NCBI RefSeq assembly: GCF_010500865.1 | Contig: NZ_JAAAWN010000031.1 | Span: 1 to 44,103 of the forward strand | Length of the DNA: 44,103 bases | Reading direction: 5' to 3' | DNA from: Alteromonas profundi | Lineage (GTDB): Bacteria > Pseudomonadota > Gammaproteobacteria > Enterobacterales > Alteromonadaceae | In this document: positions 1-8,871 of the stretch, piece after piece | Position numbering within the stretch: position 1 is the stretch's first letter | Layout of the letters: each line of letters begins with the position of its first letter | Translations under genes and position numbers: made by a program | Notes under the pieces: generated by a model | What the model was told of the DNA's origin: nothing | What the model saw: only the letters and a program-made list of their open reading frames with translations | Databases searched by the model: none

Positions 1-2
1 AA

Positions 3-629
3 ACCCACATTGAAGCGGTGGAGGAAACAGCAGAAGTCTGGCGCAAACGGCTATTTGATATCAGTTGGTTTATGCGTGCATTAAATGAGTATATTGCCAG
101 AGCTGCCAATAAAGAAGACGACTGCACCGGGCACTTCTGGGAAGGGCGGTTTAAATCGCAAGCGCTATTAGATGAATCGGCCCTTGCCGCCTGTATGGCC
201 TATGTTGATTTAAACCCGGTACGGGCCAAAGTAGCAAAAACGCCAGAAACCTCTGACCATACCAGCATTCAATACCGTATTAACGCCGCCAGGGTAGGTA
301 AAACGCCCAAGCGACTCATGCCTTTTGTAGGCAACTCAAACCAGGCAATGCCTCAGGGGTTACCTTTTACCTTGCCCGATTACCTTCAGCTTGTAGATAT
401 AACCAGCCGGTATATTCACCCAAACAAGCGAGGAAAGGTAGACCATAGTCTGCCCATCATACTAGAGCGCCTCAATATAGAACACGAGCAATGGCTAACT
501 TTAACCACACAATTTGAAACCTGCTTTAAGCAGGCGGCTGGCAAAGTGGTACACCTTGAACAGTATGCCCACAATCAACATCAACAACGGGTACAGGGAC
601 GACAAAACGCCAGGCGATTACTGGGGTAG
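3..629 (+). CDS. Transposase, Y1/REP-associated (RAYT) type, C-terminal part
   Basis: The reading frame is open to the left edge of the window, so the N-terminal part, including the expected HUH motif, is missing. What remains carries the conserved middle of the IS200-like/REP-associated tyrosine transposase family: FMRALNEYIARAAN, then GHFWEGRFKSQALLD and AYVDLNPVRAK, in which the tyrosine-containing helix precedes the NPVRA motif. The remaining 120 residues are a long family-specific tail. These enzymes are single-strand nucleases that act on short palindromic repeats; most are single-copy, domesticated genes. A perfect hairpin and three short repeats lie within 260 bp downstream. The family call is firm; whether it is an active element cannot be decided from the fragment. 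Confidence 0.85.
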   Translation, partial: THIEAVEETAEVWRKRLFDISWFMRALNEYIARAANKEDDCTGHFWEGRFKSQALLDESALAACMAYVDLNPVRAKVAKTPETSDHTSIQYRINAARVGKTPKRLMPFVGNSNQAMPQGLPFTLPDYLQLVDITSRYIHPNKRGKVDHSLPIILERLNIEHEQWLTLTTQFETCFKQAAGKVVHLEQYAHNQHQQRVQGRQNARRLLG

Positions 630-768
630 AATTGTACCTTAATAATCCAATTCTCTAAATTTACCACCACTTCACGCTAGCGAACAAATCCCCTAAGGCG
701 AAAATAAGGCTTACACGCACATTCACAATTACTGACAATCCCCAACATAGATAAAGTTACCTACATTA

Positions 769-886
769 ATAACCTCCTGAAAGAGGTTATGCATGCTACT
801 TTTCATTTCTAAAAGTGCCTGTCTTAGTTAGTGGTACTAAATATGCCTGTCTCGATTAGTATCGTATCATGCCTGTCTTGCTTAGT
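769..886. repeat. Hairpin plus three copies of a 17-bp repeat downstream of the transposase
   Basis: The hairpin is ATAACCTC (769-776), a 6-nt loop, then GAGGTTAT (783-790), a perfect 8-bp stem. It is followed by three related 17-mers: TGCCTGTCTTAGTTAGT (816-832), TGCCTGTCTCGATTAGT (844-860) and TGCCTGTCTTGCTTAGT (870-886), spaced 28 and 26 bp start to start. The 307-bp gap between the transposase and the next gene otherwise shows no coding sequence. That these repeats are the cognate target of the transposase is inference from position. Confidence 0.6.
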
Positions 887-936
887 AGTTGTGTTTAATG
901 ATTTCCGTTAGTGTGGTATCGCTAAAGGGAGGCCGT

Positions 937-1548
937 CTAGGCGTTAGACGATGTATTGGAAGAGTGGCGAACAGACGTTAACCACATCAGAAGAAAGAGA
1001 AAAGCGCCACTAATTGCACCGAATAAGTGCGCATCGATGGCAACTTTTGCATCAATTAGCGCTGCTACTTCGGCGCTGCTGCCAGACATTTGTTCGTAAA
1101 TAACTTTTACTGCCACACCTATAAGCAACAACCAGCCTGACGTCATACGTTGGCGTATATCCATACACGCTCCCCATACAAAAATGCCGTGCAGTGCGCC
1201 TGACAACCCCGCGTACCATATAAGATTTTCAGCAAAAAAATAAAGGCCCACACTGGTGCCCAGACTGCACCATACGAATACTTTAAGAAATAGCCCTATC
1301 CGATAATGCTCACCATGCAATGCCCAGAGCAGTGTCAACCCAGCAAGATTTAACAAAACGTGATACCCATTAGTATGCACAATATTCCCTGTCAGTAATC
1401 GCCACGTTTCCAAACCTTGAATAGCATAACGGTCGTACGCTAGCCAGTTTCCCGCAGTAGGCTCCAAGCAATAAGCGATAACAGAGAGTAAGGCGAGTAT
1501 TAGCGGGCCTAGGCTATACTTTGGCGATAGTGGCAGTGACATCATCAT
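937..1548 (-). CDS. rrtA: Rhombosortase (rhomboid-family intramembrane serine protease)
   Basis: A 203-residue, strongly hydrophobic protein with about six membrane segments, the size of rhombosortases rather than of full rhomboids. The catalytic serine lies in GLSGALHG (Ser116). The catalytic histidine is in the late helix around AHLFGAISG. The amino-terminal motif VHTNGYHVLLNLAGL gives the His...His...Asn pattern of the family. Rhombosortases cleave the C-terminal GlyGly-CTERM sorting signal of exported proteins in the inner membrane. No GlyGly-CTERM protein is encoded in this window, so its substrates are elsewhere. Three consecutive ATG codons (1548, 1545, 1542) and no clear Shine-Dalgarno leave the exact start open by two codons. 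Confidence 0.87.
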   Translation of the reverse strand: MMMSLPLSPKYSLGPLILALLSVIAYCLEPTAGNWLAYDRYAIQGLETWRLLTGNIVHTNGYHVLLNLAGLTLLWALHGEHYRIGLFLKVFVWCSLGTSVGLYFFAENLIWYAGLSGALHGIFVWGACMDIRQRMTSGWLLLIGVAVKVIYEQMSGSSAEVAALIDAKVAIDAHLFGAISGAFLFLLMWLTSVRHSSNTSSNA

Positions 1549-1695
1549 TGATAATTATTTTAGTAATAGTGCTGGGCTGGGTATGATACAGAAAATACCT
1601 TACCTACGTAAGGACCTACATAAGTTCAACCACGTACCTTAAGTGAAAACCGTGAGTCTACGTGGTGTTAATAACCTACCTACGAGGACGTGTTT

Positions 1696-2460
1696 ATGTC
1701 GCTAATTTTAACCGAAACAGCAAACCACGTGTTAACCATAACAATAAACCGCAGCGAAAAGAAAAATGCGTTGACGCGGAAAATGTACCAAACAATGGCC
1801 GATGCCATTTTCTCTGCCAAACATAACGATGAAGTTAAGGTTGTACTAATAAAAGGTGAGGGCGACTGCTTTACGGCGGGGAATGACATTAGCGACTTTG
1901 CAAATCGAGAGGAAAGTGAGCACATCGGCGAAACAGTAGCCTTTATGCGAGCCTTAATGGATTGTGAAAAGCCTGTTGTAGCTCAGGTTCACGGTATGGC
2001 TGTAGGAATAGGTACTACCATGTTACTGCACTGTGATTTCATCTACGCTGAGCAAAATACCCGATTTGTTCTACCGTTCATCAATTTAGGTCTTGTTCCA
2101 GAATATGCATCCAGCTATCTTCTGCCTAGAGTGGCGGGCCATGCAAAAGCCAGCGAATGGTTGATGCTAGGTGAGCCCTTTGGCACGAAAGATGCCTATC
2201 AGTTTGGCCTGCTTACTGCGGTAGTACCAGAAAGTGAGTTGGTGTCGACGGTGAACACCGTTGTTCAAAAGCTTGTAGATAAACCTGCATTTGCACTGTA
2301 TCAAACCAAATCGTTATTAAAGGGTGAGAACGACCCAGTTCATCAACAAATGAACGTGGAGTTTGATGTGTTTTTAGAGGCAATGGGCACCCCTGCCGCA
2401 CAAGAAGCGTTTGAAGCTTTTTTGAAAAAGCGGCCCATTAATCCGGAAAAGTTTAAGTAA
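1696..2460 (+). CDS. Enoyl-CoA hydratase/isomerase family protein
   Basis: A crotonase-fold protein of 254 residues. The oxyanion-hole region reads GEGDCFTAGNDISDF, the second is HGMAVGIGTTMLLHCDF, and VPEYASSYLLPR follows, placing a Glu where hydratases and isomerases carry a catalytic acid. It probably hydrates or isomerises an acyl-CoA in fatty-acid or aromatic-acid breakdown; the exact substrate is not readable. An upstream in-frame GTG at 1690 is possible, but the ATG at 1696 has GAGG 7 bp before it and is preferred. The next gene begins 15 bp after the stop, so both are probably co-transcribed although their functions are unrelated. Confidence 0.85.
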   Translation: MSLILTETANHVLTITINRSEKKNALTRKMYQTMADAIFSAKHNDEVKVVLIKGEGDCFTAGNDISDFANREESEHIGETVAFMRALMDCEKPVVAQVHGMAVGIGTTMLLHCDFIYAEQNTRFVLPFINLGLVPEYASSYLLPRVAGHAKASEWLMLGEPFGTKDAYQFGLLTAVVPESELVSTVNTVVQKLVDKPAFALYQTKSLLKGENDPVHQQMNVEFDVFLEAMGTPAAQEAFEAFLKKRPINPEKFK

Positions 2461-2475
2461 AGAGGACGAAATATT

Positions 2476-4233
2476 TTGAGAAGAGGTTCGTGGTTTAGTT
2501 CATCAATTATTACTTTGGCAGTAACAAGCTGCTTAGTTGTCCCCGCAGTTGCGAAGCAAAAACGTGAAGTGGGAGAACCAGAAGCTGCCACCGGCTATAT
2601 TGAAAAAACAGCGGTAGTCGCTGAAGATTATATGGTGGTAGCAGCGAACCCCTATGCTTCGTGGGCGGGAAAGCAAATTCTGGAACAAGGCGGAAGTGCA
2701 ATTGACGCGGCTGTAGCTGTGCAGTCCATGCTGTCGTTGGTGGAACCACAATCCTCTGGTATCGGCGGCGGTGGCTTTATTCTTTATTGGGATAATGAGA
2801 ACAAGGTACTGCACACTTTTGACGGCCGGGAGATGGCCCCTCAATCGGTAGATGAAAATTGGTTTATGCAAGGCGACAAACCAATGAAGTGGATAGACGC
2901 GGTAGTAGGCGGCAAATCGGTGGGCGTACCCGGTGCGGTAAAAGCATTGGAATTGGCCCACAATCAGTTTGGTAGCTTACCGTGGCGTTCTCTATTCACA
3001 GATAGCATAGAAACAGCGCGAGAAGGATTTGAAGTATCGCCCCGTTTGGCTAAATTAGTTGCGCTTAATTACCACCGCGGGTTAAAAACCTTTCCCACCA
3101 GCCATGACTATTTCTTTCCGGGCGGCGAGCCGCTAAAAGCGGGCACTATAAAGAAAAACCCTGCATTAGCTAAAACTCTGCAAGGTATCGCTGAAAATGG
3201 CAGTAGTTATCTGCATACAGGTGAGGTAGCCAAGCACATAGTAAACGCGGTTAATTCGGTTAGTATTAACCCAGGTAAAATGACCCTAGACGATTTGGCA
3301 AACTATGTACCTAAAGAGCGTGCGCCTATGTGCGGTGTATATCGTGAGAAGAAAATCTGTGGTATGGCGCCGCCAAGTTCAGGTGGCATCAATGTTTTCC
3401 AATTACTAAAAATGCTAGAAGGTCAAAATCTTGGGGCAATGGGGCCAGATTCAGTTGAGTTTGTTAACGCCTATGCACAGGCCAGCGCTATGACGTACGC
3501 TGATCGCGAAAAATACATTGCCGATAGCGACTTTACCACGCTTTCTTATGAGGCCATGATAGATGCTGACTACTTAGCGCAACGGGCAAAAAATATCGAT
3601 CCTGCTAAACCGTGGCATAAAGCGAACGCAGGCAACCCTTTTGGCGATGCTCAGGTAGCACAAGGTATGTCTAAAGAGTTACCGAATACCTCGCATTTTT
3701 CTATTGTAGATAAAAAGGGTAATGCGTTATCTATGACCACCAGTATCGAGTTTATGTTTGGTTCTGGTATTATGGTTGATGGCTTCTTATTGAATAACCA
3801 GCTTACCGACTTTTCTTTTTCTCCTATCAAGAATGAGCAATTGGTCCCTAACCGCGTAGAGCCATCCAAGCGTCCGCGCAGTGCCATGAGCCCAACTATG
3901 GTGTTTGATAACGAGGGTAGCCTTGAGGTAGTAGTAGGTTCGCCAGGGGGTTCACGAATAGTAAGTTACGTGGCGCAAACATTAATTGGTGTTATCGACT
4001 TCGGTCTTGATATCCAACAAGCTATCAACCTGCCCAAAGTAACCAACCGTAATGATTATACTGCGTTGGAAAAGGGAACTCCTATTACTGCGTTAGCGGA
4101 GTCGCTTGAAGCATTGGGACACCCAGTGAAGATTGTCGACCTTAATAGTGGTTTACACGGTATCCAGTTTAAGTCGGGTAAAATTGTTGGTGGTGCTGAT
4201 CCTAGAAGAGAAGGGGTGGCGTTGGGCGAGTAG
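2476..4233 (+). CDS. ggt: Gamma-glutamyltransferase, exported proenzyme
   Basis: A 585-residue Ntn-hydrolase precursor that cleaves the gamma-glutamyl bond of glutathione and related compounds in the periplasm. A signal peptide ends near CLVVPAVA-KQ (about residues 1-27). The large-subunit motif SSGIGGGGFILYWD is present. The autoprocessing and catalytic Thr is Thr405, in NTSHFSIVDKKGNA, and the small subunit contains GSPGGSRI. The start is TTG at 2476, with AGAGGA 9 bp upstream; no ATG lies close enough to keep the signal peptide. Length and motifs match the bacterial family. A strong hairpin terminator follows. Confidence 0.93.
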   Translation: MRRGSWFSSSIITLAVTSCLVVPAVAKQKREVGEPEAATGYIEKTAVVAEDYMVVAANPYASWAGKQILEQGGSAIDAAVAVQSMLSLVEPQSSGIGGGGFILYWDNENKVLHTFDGREMAPQSVDENWFMQGDKPMKWIDAVVGGKSVGVPGAVKALELAHNQFGSLPWRSLFTDSIETAREGFEVSPRLAKLVALNYHRGLKTFPTSHDYFFPGGEPLKAGTIKKNPALAKTLQGIAENGSSYLHTGEVAKHIVNAVNSVSINPGKMTLDDLANYVPKERAPMCGVYREKKICGMAPPSSGGINVFQLLKMLEGQNLGAMGPDSVEFVNAYAQASAMTYADREKYIADSDFTTLSYEAMIDADYLAQRAKNIDPAKPWHKANAGNPFGDAQVAQGMSKELPNTSHFSIVDKKGNALSMTTSIEFMFGSGIMVDGFLLNNQLTDFSFSPIKNEQLVPNRVEPSKRPRSAMSPTMVFDNEGSLEVVVGSPGGSRIVSYVAQTLIGVIDFGLDIQQAINLPKVTNRNDYTALEKGTPITALAESLEALGHPVKIVDLNSGLHGIQFKSGKIVGGADPRREGVALGE

Positions 4234-4273
4234 CCTTAATATCTTTAAAAAATATACCACTTAATTGAAAAAA

Positions 4274-4305
4274 GGCTGTCGAAATTAATTCGGTAGCCTT
4301 TTTTT
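4274..4305. terminator. Rho-independent terminator after ggt
   Basis: The stem is GGCTGTCGAA (4274-4283) with TTCGGTAGCC (4289-4298), 10 pairs including two G-T pairs, followed by seven T. A-rich sequence on the left side means it may also stop transcription arriving from the convergent lipoprotein gene. Confidence 0.8.
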
Positions 4306-4762
4306 AGAAAAAGTGATCAGGATGCACTTTGGTGATTTTCCATTCGCCATCAATTTTCTTTAAATCGATACTGCGAATATCTTCAATTTTATCCCCGTCG
4401 TACATACCACTGAAAAATACGGTAATCGTCGACTTCTCGGCATATTGGTTGCGACCCACATCGTTATTACTTTGTGGCGTTAGTTCTACCGTATCGTATT
4501 TCAAGTTAATTAGGTGTCGCTGTGCGTTACCATTCGTATGGTAGCGCGTTAAAATGCGCGCTAAGCTTTCATCCGATAACGCAATAGCCGTATCAAGATT
4601 GTCGTCTTCATATATGCTGCGCAAAAACGCAATTGTTACGTATTCAGGCGTATTTTCATCCAACATGCCATAACGTCCCACCCCTTTTTCTTTCTTGTCA
4701 CATCCAGACAAAAATAAAAGGGTAATAAAACTGATTAAAATGAACCACGAATAACTGCGCAT
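4304..4762 (-). CDS. Small predicted lipoprotein, function unknown
   Basis: A 152-residue protein starting with a hydrophobic signal and a lipobox LFLSGC, giving a lipidated Cys at residue 21. The mature part is mixed alpha/beta and ends with SIDLKKIDGEWKITKVHPDHFF, a pattern seen in NTF2-like or DUF4878-like exported domains (a short helix region, then strands ending in DGEWKI). That resemblance is inference from pattern only. An earlier in-frame ATG exists at 4786; the start at 4762 is preferred because it places the charged residue directly before the hydrophobic stretch. Neither start has a good Shine-Dalgarno. It stands alone between two terminators. Confidence 0.7.
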   Translation of the reverse strand: MRSYSWFILISFITLLFLSGCDKKEKGVGRYGMLDENTPEYVTIAFLRSIYEDDNLDTAIALSDESLARILTRYHTNGNAQRHLINLKYDTVELTPQSNNDVGRNQYAEKSTITVFFSGMYDGDKIEDIRSIDLKKIDGEWKITKVHPDHFF

Positions 4763-4899
4763 AACAATAATCTGACTGCTTAACATTAACAGTGTCTATT
4801 ATTAAGCTTGTGAGAGGGAAGTGCAATCATTGAAATGACGTGCACAAATGATCGGCACGTTATACTAATGAATGCAATTTAAAACGGGCTACAAAAAAA

Positions 4900-4923
4900 C
4901 GAGGCAGAGCCTCGCTTTTTTAT
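4900..4923. terminator. Terminator after cysK
   Basis: CGAGGC (4900-4905), loop AGA, GCCTCG (4909-4914), flanked by an A run on the left and a T run on the right. On the minus strand it lies 40 bp after the cysK stop codon. Confidence 0.75.
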
Positions 4924-4962
4924 TTAGCAAATGTTTAACTTTTTAAGCGCTATATTGTGCGT

Positions 4963-5928
4963 TTACTGAACTTCTTCTTGCTCATCAAACGCGCCAGCAA
5001 ACATTGGGCTACTTAGGTAGCGTTCGGTACCACTTGCCAATAATACAACTACCACCTTATCTTTATTTTCTGGGCGCTCGGCAAAACGTTTCGCGGCAAC
5101 AACTGCTGCACCAGAAGAAATACCGGCTAAGATACCTTCATCGGTCATAAGCTTGCGGGCCATTTCCATGCATTCTTCATTAGACACTTGTTCAACTTCA
5201 TCAATAAGGTCTAAATCTAAGTTTCCTGGGATAAAGCCTGCGCCAATACCTTGTATTTTGTGCGGCCCAGGGGTGAGCTCTTCACCGGCGAGTGCTTGGG
5301 TGATCACGGGAGAGTCAGTCGGCTCTACAGCTACCGCAGTAATAGCTTTACCTTTCGTGTTTTTAAGGTAACGCGTAACCCCAGTAATAGTGCCACCCGT
5401 ACCGACACCAGCAACGAATGCGTCGACGCTACCGTCAGTGTCTTCCCAAATTTCCGGGCCTGTGGTTTTCTCATGGATGGCTGGGTTGGCTGGGTTGTCA
5501 AATTGTTGCAACAGTACGTATTTCTCTGGATCAGAGTCTACAATTTCTTGTGCAGCGGCAACCGCGCCTTTCATTCCTTTAGGCGCTTCGGTAAGTACTA
5601 AGTTAGCACCTAGCGCTTTAAGTAGCTTACGGCGCTCTAAGCTCATGCTGCTTGGCATCGTTAAAGTAAGCTTATAACCACGCGATGCAGCAACGAAAGC
5701 TAGCGCTATACCCGTATTGCCGCTAGTCGGCTCGACAATTTCTTTGCCTTCGGTTAATACGCCGCGTTTCTCAGCGTCCCAAATCATGTTAGCACCAATA
5801 CGGCATTTAACGCTGAAGCTTGGGTTACGAGATTCAATTTTTGCGTACACATTACCTGAAGTAACGCGGTTTAGTTTTACTAGCGGCGTACGGCCGATAG
5901 AAAGTGAATTGTCGTCAAATACGTTCAT
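4963..5928 (-). CDS. cysK: Cysteine synthase A (O-acetylserine sulfhydrylase)
   Basis: A 321-residue, PLP-dependent fold-type II enzyme converting O-acetylserine and sulfide to cysteine in the cytosol. The PLP lysine is Lys41 in [11 protein letters not shown]; the substrate loop is [11 protein letters not shown]; the phosphate-binding loop is [10 protein letters not shown]. The N-terminal 55 residues are nearly the same as those I know for E. coli CysK, and the length fits CysK rather than CysM. AAGGA precedes the ATG by a normal distance. It is monocistronic, with a terminator after it. The 227-bp gap to the next, divergent gene is AT-rich and should hold both promoters; no clear CysB site was recognised. 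Confidence 0.94.
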   Translation of the reverse strand: MNVFDDNSLSIGRTPLVKLNRVTSGNVYAKIESRNPSFSVKCRIGANMIWDAEKRGVLTEGKEIVEPTSGNTGIALAFVAASRGYKLTLTMPSSMSLERRKLLKALGANLVLTEAPKGMKGAVAAAQEIVDSDPEKYVLLQQFDNPANPAIHEKTTGPEIWEDTDGSVDAFVAGVGTGGTITGVTRYLKNTKGKAITAVAVEPTDSPVITQALAGEELTPGPHKIQGIGAGFIPGNLDLDLIDEVEQVSNEECMEMARKLMTDEGILAGISSGAAVVAAKRFAERPENKDKVVVVLLASGTERYLSSPMFAGAFDEQEEVQ

Positions 5929-6155
5929 TATTATTCCTTACCTTGTTCCTTTAATGTTAGGAAACCCCATCTATTGTTTTAAGTACAAGATACTTAGTAC
6001 TCTCTGCTTAATAGTTAATAATTCATAGCCTGAATTAGGGGAATTCTTTATACCCTTATATCATTGGTCCCAAACGCAAAAATGCAAAGTGTTTTTTAGC
6101 TATATGTTATTGTTAAAATACATGACGATTAAGAATTCAACGGAGTAACGCAAGC

Positions 6156-6992
6156 ATGGCTTTTAGTGGCACGTCTAATTATATTGCAACCAAAGACCTC
6201 CAACTGGCGGTAAATGCGGCCATAACCCTAGAACGTCCCTTATTGATAAAAGGTGAGCCAGGGACGGGGAAAACTTTATTGGCTGAAGAATTGGCCGCCA
6301 GCTTAGGCACAGATCTTATCCAATGGCATATAAAATCCACCACTAAAGCACAGCAGGGCCTTTACGAATATGATGCAGTATCGCGACTACGCGATTCTCA
6401 ATTAGGCGACGATCGTGTTCATGATATTTCAAACTATATTGTGAAGGGAAAACTATGGCAGGCTTTTACTGCCGAAAAGCGTCCTGTGTTATTGATTGAT
6501 GAGATTGATAAAGCGGATATTGAGTTCCCTAACGACTTGTTACTCGAACTCGATAAGATGGAATTTTTTGTATATGAAACACAAGAGCGTGTTGTTGCTA
6601 AGCAGCGGCCCATCGTCATTATTACCTCTAATAACGAAAAAGAACTGCCAGATGCATTTTTACGTCGCTGTTTCTTCCACTATATTAAGTTCCCGACGCC
6701 AGAAGAAATGCAAGATATTGTAGACGTTCATTTTCCTAATCTCAAAAAGCGTCTGCTAGAAGAAGCATTAAACGCTTTCTTTGAAATTCGTGATGTGCCG
6801 GGACTAAAGAAAAAACCCTCTACCTCAGAACTAATTGATTGGTTAAAACTGTTGGTCGCCGAAGACATACCACCTGAAGCATTGCACTCTAAAGACGGTA
6901 AGGCCACTATTCCGCCATTATACGGTGCATTGCTTAAAAATGAGCAAGATATACATTTGTTCGAAAAATTGGTCTTTATGGCGCGTCGCTAA
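6156..6992 (+). CDS. MoxR-family AAA+ ATPase (CoxD-like)
   Basis: A 278-residue AAA ATPase. Walker A is GEPGTGKT (residues 33-40), Walker B is VLLIDEIDKAD, sensor 1 is IVIITSNNEKELPDAFLRRC including the arginine finger. MoxR ATPases act with VWA-domain partners as chaperones for metal-cofactor insertion; the CoxD branch matures molybdenum hydroxylases. The next gene starts on the last base of this stop codon (TAATG), and encodes such a VWA partner. This coupling, and the MocA-like gene after it, favour the CoxD role over other MoxR roles. No hydroxylase subunit genes are in the window. Confidence 0.88.
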   Translation: MAFSGTSNYIATKDLQLAVNAAITLERPLLIKGEPGTGKTLLAEELAASLGTDLIQWHIKSTTKAQQGLYEYDAVSRLRDSQLGDDRVHDISNYIVKGKLWQAFTAEKRPVLLIDEIDKADIEFPNDLLLELDKMEFFVYETQERVVAKQRPIVIITSNNEKELPDAFLRRCFFHYIKFPTPEEMQDIVDVHFPNLKKRLLEEALNAFFEIRDVPGLKKKPSTSELIDWLKLLVAEDIPPEALHSKDGKATIPPLYGALLKNEQDIHLFEKLVFMARR

Positions 6993-8173
6993 TGCTTATT
7001 CAGTTTTTTTTCACGCTACGCAAATACAAGGTTAAGGTTACCTTGCGAGAGCTGCTTGATTTACTGAAAGCGATGGAAATGCATGTTGTCTATGCAGATA
7101 TAGAAGATTTCTATAGCATCGCCCGTACCATCATGGTTAAAGACGAAACCCAGTACGATAAATTTGATAGGGCATTCGCTGAATATTTTGACGGTGTTGA
7201 GTCTATCGATTTGTTTGGCAAAGAGATCCCAGAAGAGTGGCTGCGTAAGCAGATAGAAAAAACGCTAAGTGATGAAGAACGTGAGACCCTGCGTCAATCC
7301 GGCGGGCTAGAGCAGTTGATGGAGACGCTAAAGCAACGATTAGCGGAGCAAGAAAAGCGCCATCAAGGGGGTAATAAGTGGGTCGGTACGGGAGGCACGT
7401 CGCCCTTCGGTGCATATGGTGATAATCCTGAGGGCGTGCGAATTGGGCAGAAAGGAAATCGTCGCTTTTCTGCGGCCAAAGTATGGGATAAACGCGAATT
7501 CAAAAACCTTTCGTCCGACGTTGAACTTGGTACACGCAATATAAAGGTTGCTTTAAGAAAGCTAAGAAAATTTGCCCGTACCGGCGCCAGTGAAGAACTC
7601 GATGTGAGTACCACTATTGGAGAAACGGCCAAAAAGGGCGGTATGCTCGATATTCATATGACACCTGAGCGACATAATGCGGTTAAGGTTCTGATGTTCT
7701 TTGATGTTGGGGGCTCGATGGACCCTCACGTAAAAACGACCGAAGAGTTATTCTCAGCGGTTCAATCTGAATTTAAATATTTAGAGTATTTTTACTTCCA
7801 TAACTGCGTGTATGAAGAAGTATGGAAAGACAACCTACGTCGCAACAAAGAGCGCATTTCTATTTGGGATATCATTCATCGCTACGGTAAAGACTACAAA
7901 GTGATTTTTGTCGGCGACGCAACTATGGGGCCTTATGAAATTACCTATCCAGGGGGAAGCGTAGAGCATTGGAATGAAGAGCCTGGTAGTGTGTGGATGC
8001 AACGGCTTGTAAACCACTTTGATAGCGCCATATGGTTAAACCCTCAGCCGGAAAACTATTGGCCGTATTATTCCTCTCTCTCTATTATGAAAGAGCTTAT
8101 GGAGGACAGGATGTACGGTCTCACGCTTGAAGGGTTAACCCAAGCTATTAAAGCGCTTAGCCAACGAAAATAA
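6992..8173 (+). CDS. VWA domain protein, CoxE-like, partner of the MoxR ATPase
   Basis: A 393-residue protein. The C-terminal half is a von Willebrand A domain whose MIDAS metal site begins at Asp238 (FFDVGGSMD). The usual DxSxS is DVGGS, so the second position is Gly, a variant seen in CoxE-like proteins. The N-terminal half is helical and charged. A Gly-rich stretch near residues 125-145 (GGNKWVGTGGTSPFGAYG) joins the two. CoxE family members work with CoxD in inserting sulfur or metal into molybdenum hydroxylases. It overlaps the ATPase gene by one base, and the MocA-like gene follows at once, so this is one operon. Confidence 0.86.
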   Translation: MLIQFFFTLRKYKVKVTLRELLDLLKAMEMHVVYADIEDFYSIARTIMVKDETQYDKFDRAFAEYFDGVESIDLFGKEIPEEWLRKQIEKTLSDEERETLRQSGGLEQLMETLKQRLAEQEKRHQGGNKWVGTGGTSPFGAYGDNPEGVRIGQKGNRRFSAAKVWDKREFKNLSSDVELGTRNIKVALRKLRKFARTGASEELDVSTTIGETAKKGGMLDIHMTPERHNAVKVLMFFDVGGSMDPHVKTTEELFSAVQSEFKYLEYFYFHNCVYEEVWKDNLRRNKERISIWDIIHRYGKDYKVIFVGDATMGPYEITYPGGSVEHWNEEPGSVWMQRLVNHFDSAIWLNPQPENYWPYYSSLSIMKELMEDRMYGLTLEGLTQAIKALSQRK

Positions 8174-8197
8174 ATGGCTATGGATAAGCGAAACGCA

Positions 8198-8821
8198 ATG
8201 AAAACAGTAGGGATATTGCTGGCGGCAGGGGAAAGTAAGCGTTACCAAGGCAATAAACTAGTAGCCTTACACAAAAGCGGTGTGCCGTTGGTACGTTACT
8301 GTGCAGCGCAGTTGGCTAACCTTTCCCTTGCTCATAACTATATTGTAACCGGGCGCTGGCATAGTGACATCGCCAGCGTAATGCACAGTAGCGCGGCGGC
8401 GAGAGACAGCCTAAACGTTGATATCGCGCTTACTCATAACCCCCAATGGCAAGAGGGAATGGGCACAAGTTTGCACTGGGGAGTGCAACAAGCACTCGCT
8501 GCAAGCGACGATGTTACCCATGTTCTAGTGACGCTTGGCGATCTGGCAAAAGTAACCACTGAGCACCTTGCTATGTTGTATCGCACGAGTGTAAATCACC
8601 CAGATAAATTGGTATGCAGTGGTTGGCATAGCAACGGTGAGTGCCGTTTTACTGTGCCCGCTATTTTCCCCGCTGCAGCCTTCCCCTCGTTACTTTCTCT
8701 AAAGGGAGATACGGGCGCCAAGGCTGTAATTCGCCAGTGGCGTAAAGCCAACGATGTTATTGATGTTTCGCTACCTGAAGCTGAGTTTGATATTGATGTC
8801 CCCAGCGATTGGCAAAAATAG
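8198..8821 (+). CDS. MocA/MobA-like molybdenum cofactor nucleotidyltransferase
   Basis: About 207 residues. The nucleotide-binding motif GILLAAGESKRYQGNK is at the very N-terminus. LVTLGDLAKVT occupies the place of the usual LGDxP metal-binding loop, and the protein ends with FDIDVPSDW, equivalent to the DIDTPxD ending of the family. MocA transfers CMP to molybdopterin, giving the cytosine dinucleotide cofactor used by xanthine-dehydrogenase-type enzymes. That activity is inferred from the CoxD/CoxE neighbours rather than from specific residues. In-frame ATGs at 8174 and 8180 come directly after the previous stop; 8198 is preferred because the family begins only a few residues before GILLAAG. 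Confidence 0.8.
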   Translation: MKTVGILLAAGESKRYQGNKLVALHKSGVPLVRYCAAQLANLSLAHNYIVTGRWHSDIASVMHSSAAARDSLNVDIALTHNPQWQEGMGTSLHWGVQQALAASDDVTHVLVTLGDLAKVTTEHLAMLYRTSVNHPDKLVCSGWHSNGECRFTVPAIFPAAAFPSLLSLKGDTGAKAVIRQWRKANDVIDVSLPEAEFDIDVPSDWQK

Positions 8822-8871
8822 CCCTGTTCATAGCCGGCAGCCTAAAAGGCCGCAAAAAGACAAGATATAGG

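Noticed and set aside
816..886. The three TGCCTGTCT repeats as a small CRISPR array
   Set aside because: The units are only 17 bp and imperfect, spacers are about 10 bp, and no cas gene is present.
8822..8871. Terminator between the MocA-like gene and the MATE gene
   Set aside because: The best stem is only four pairs (CGGC/GCCG) without a proper T run.
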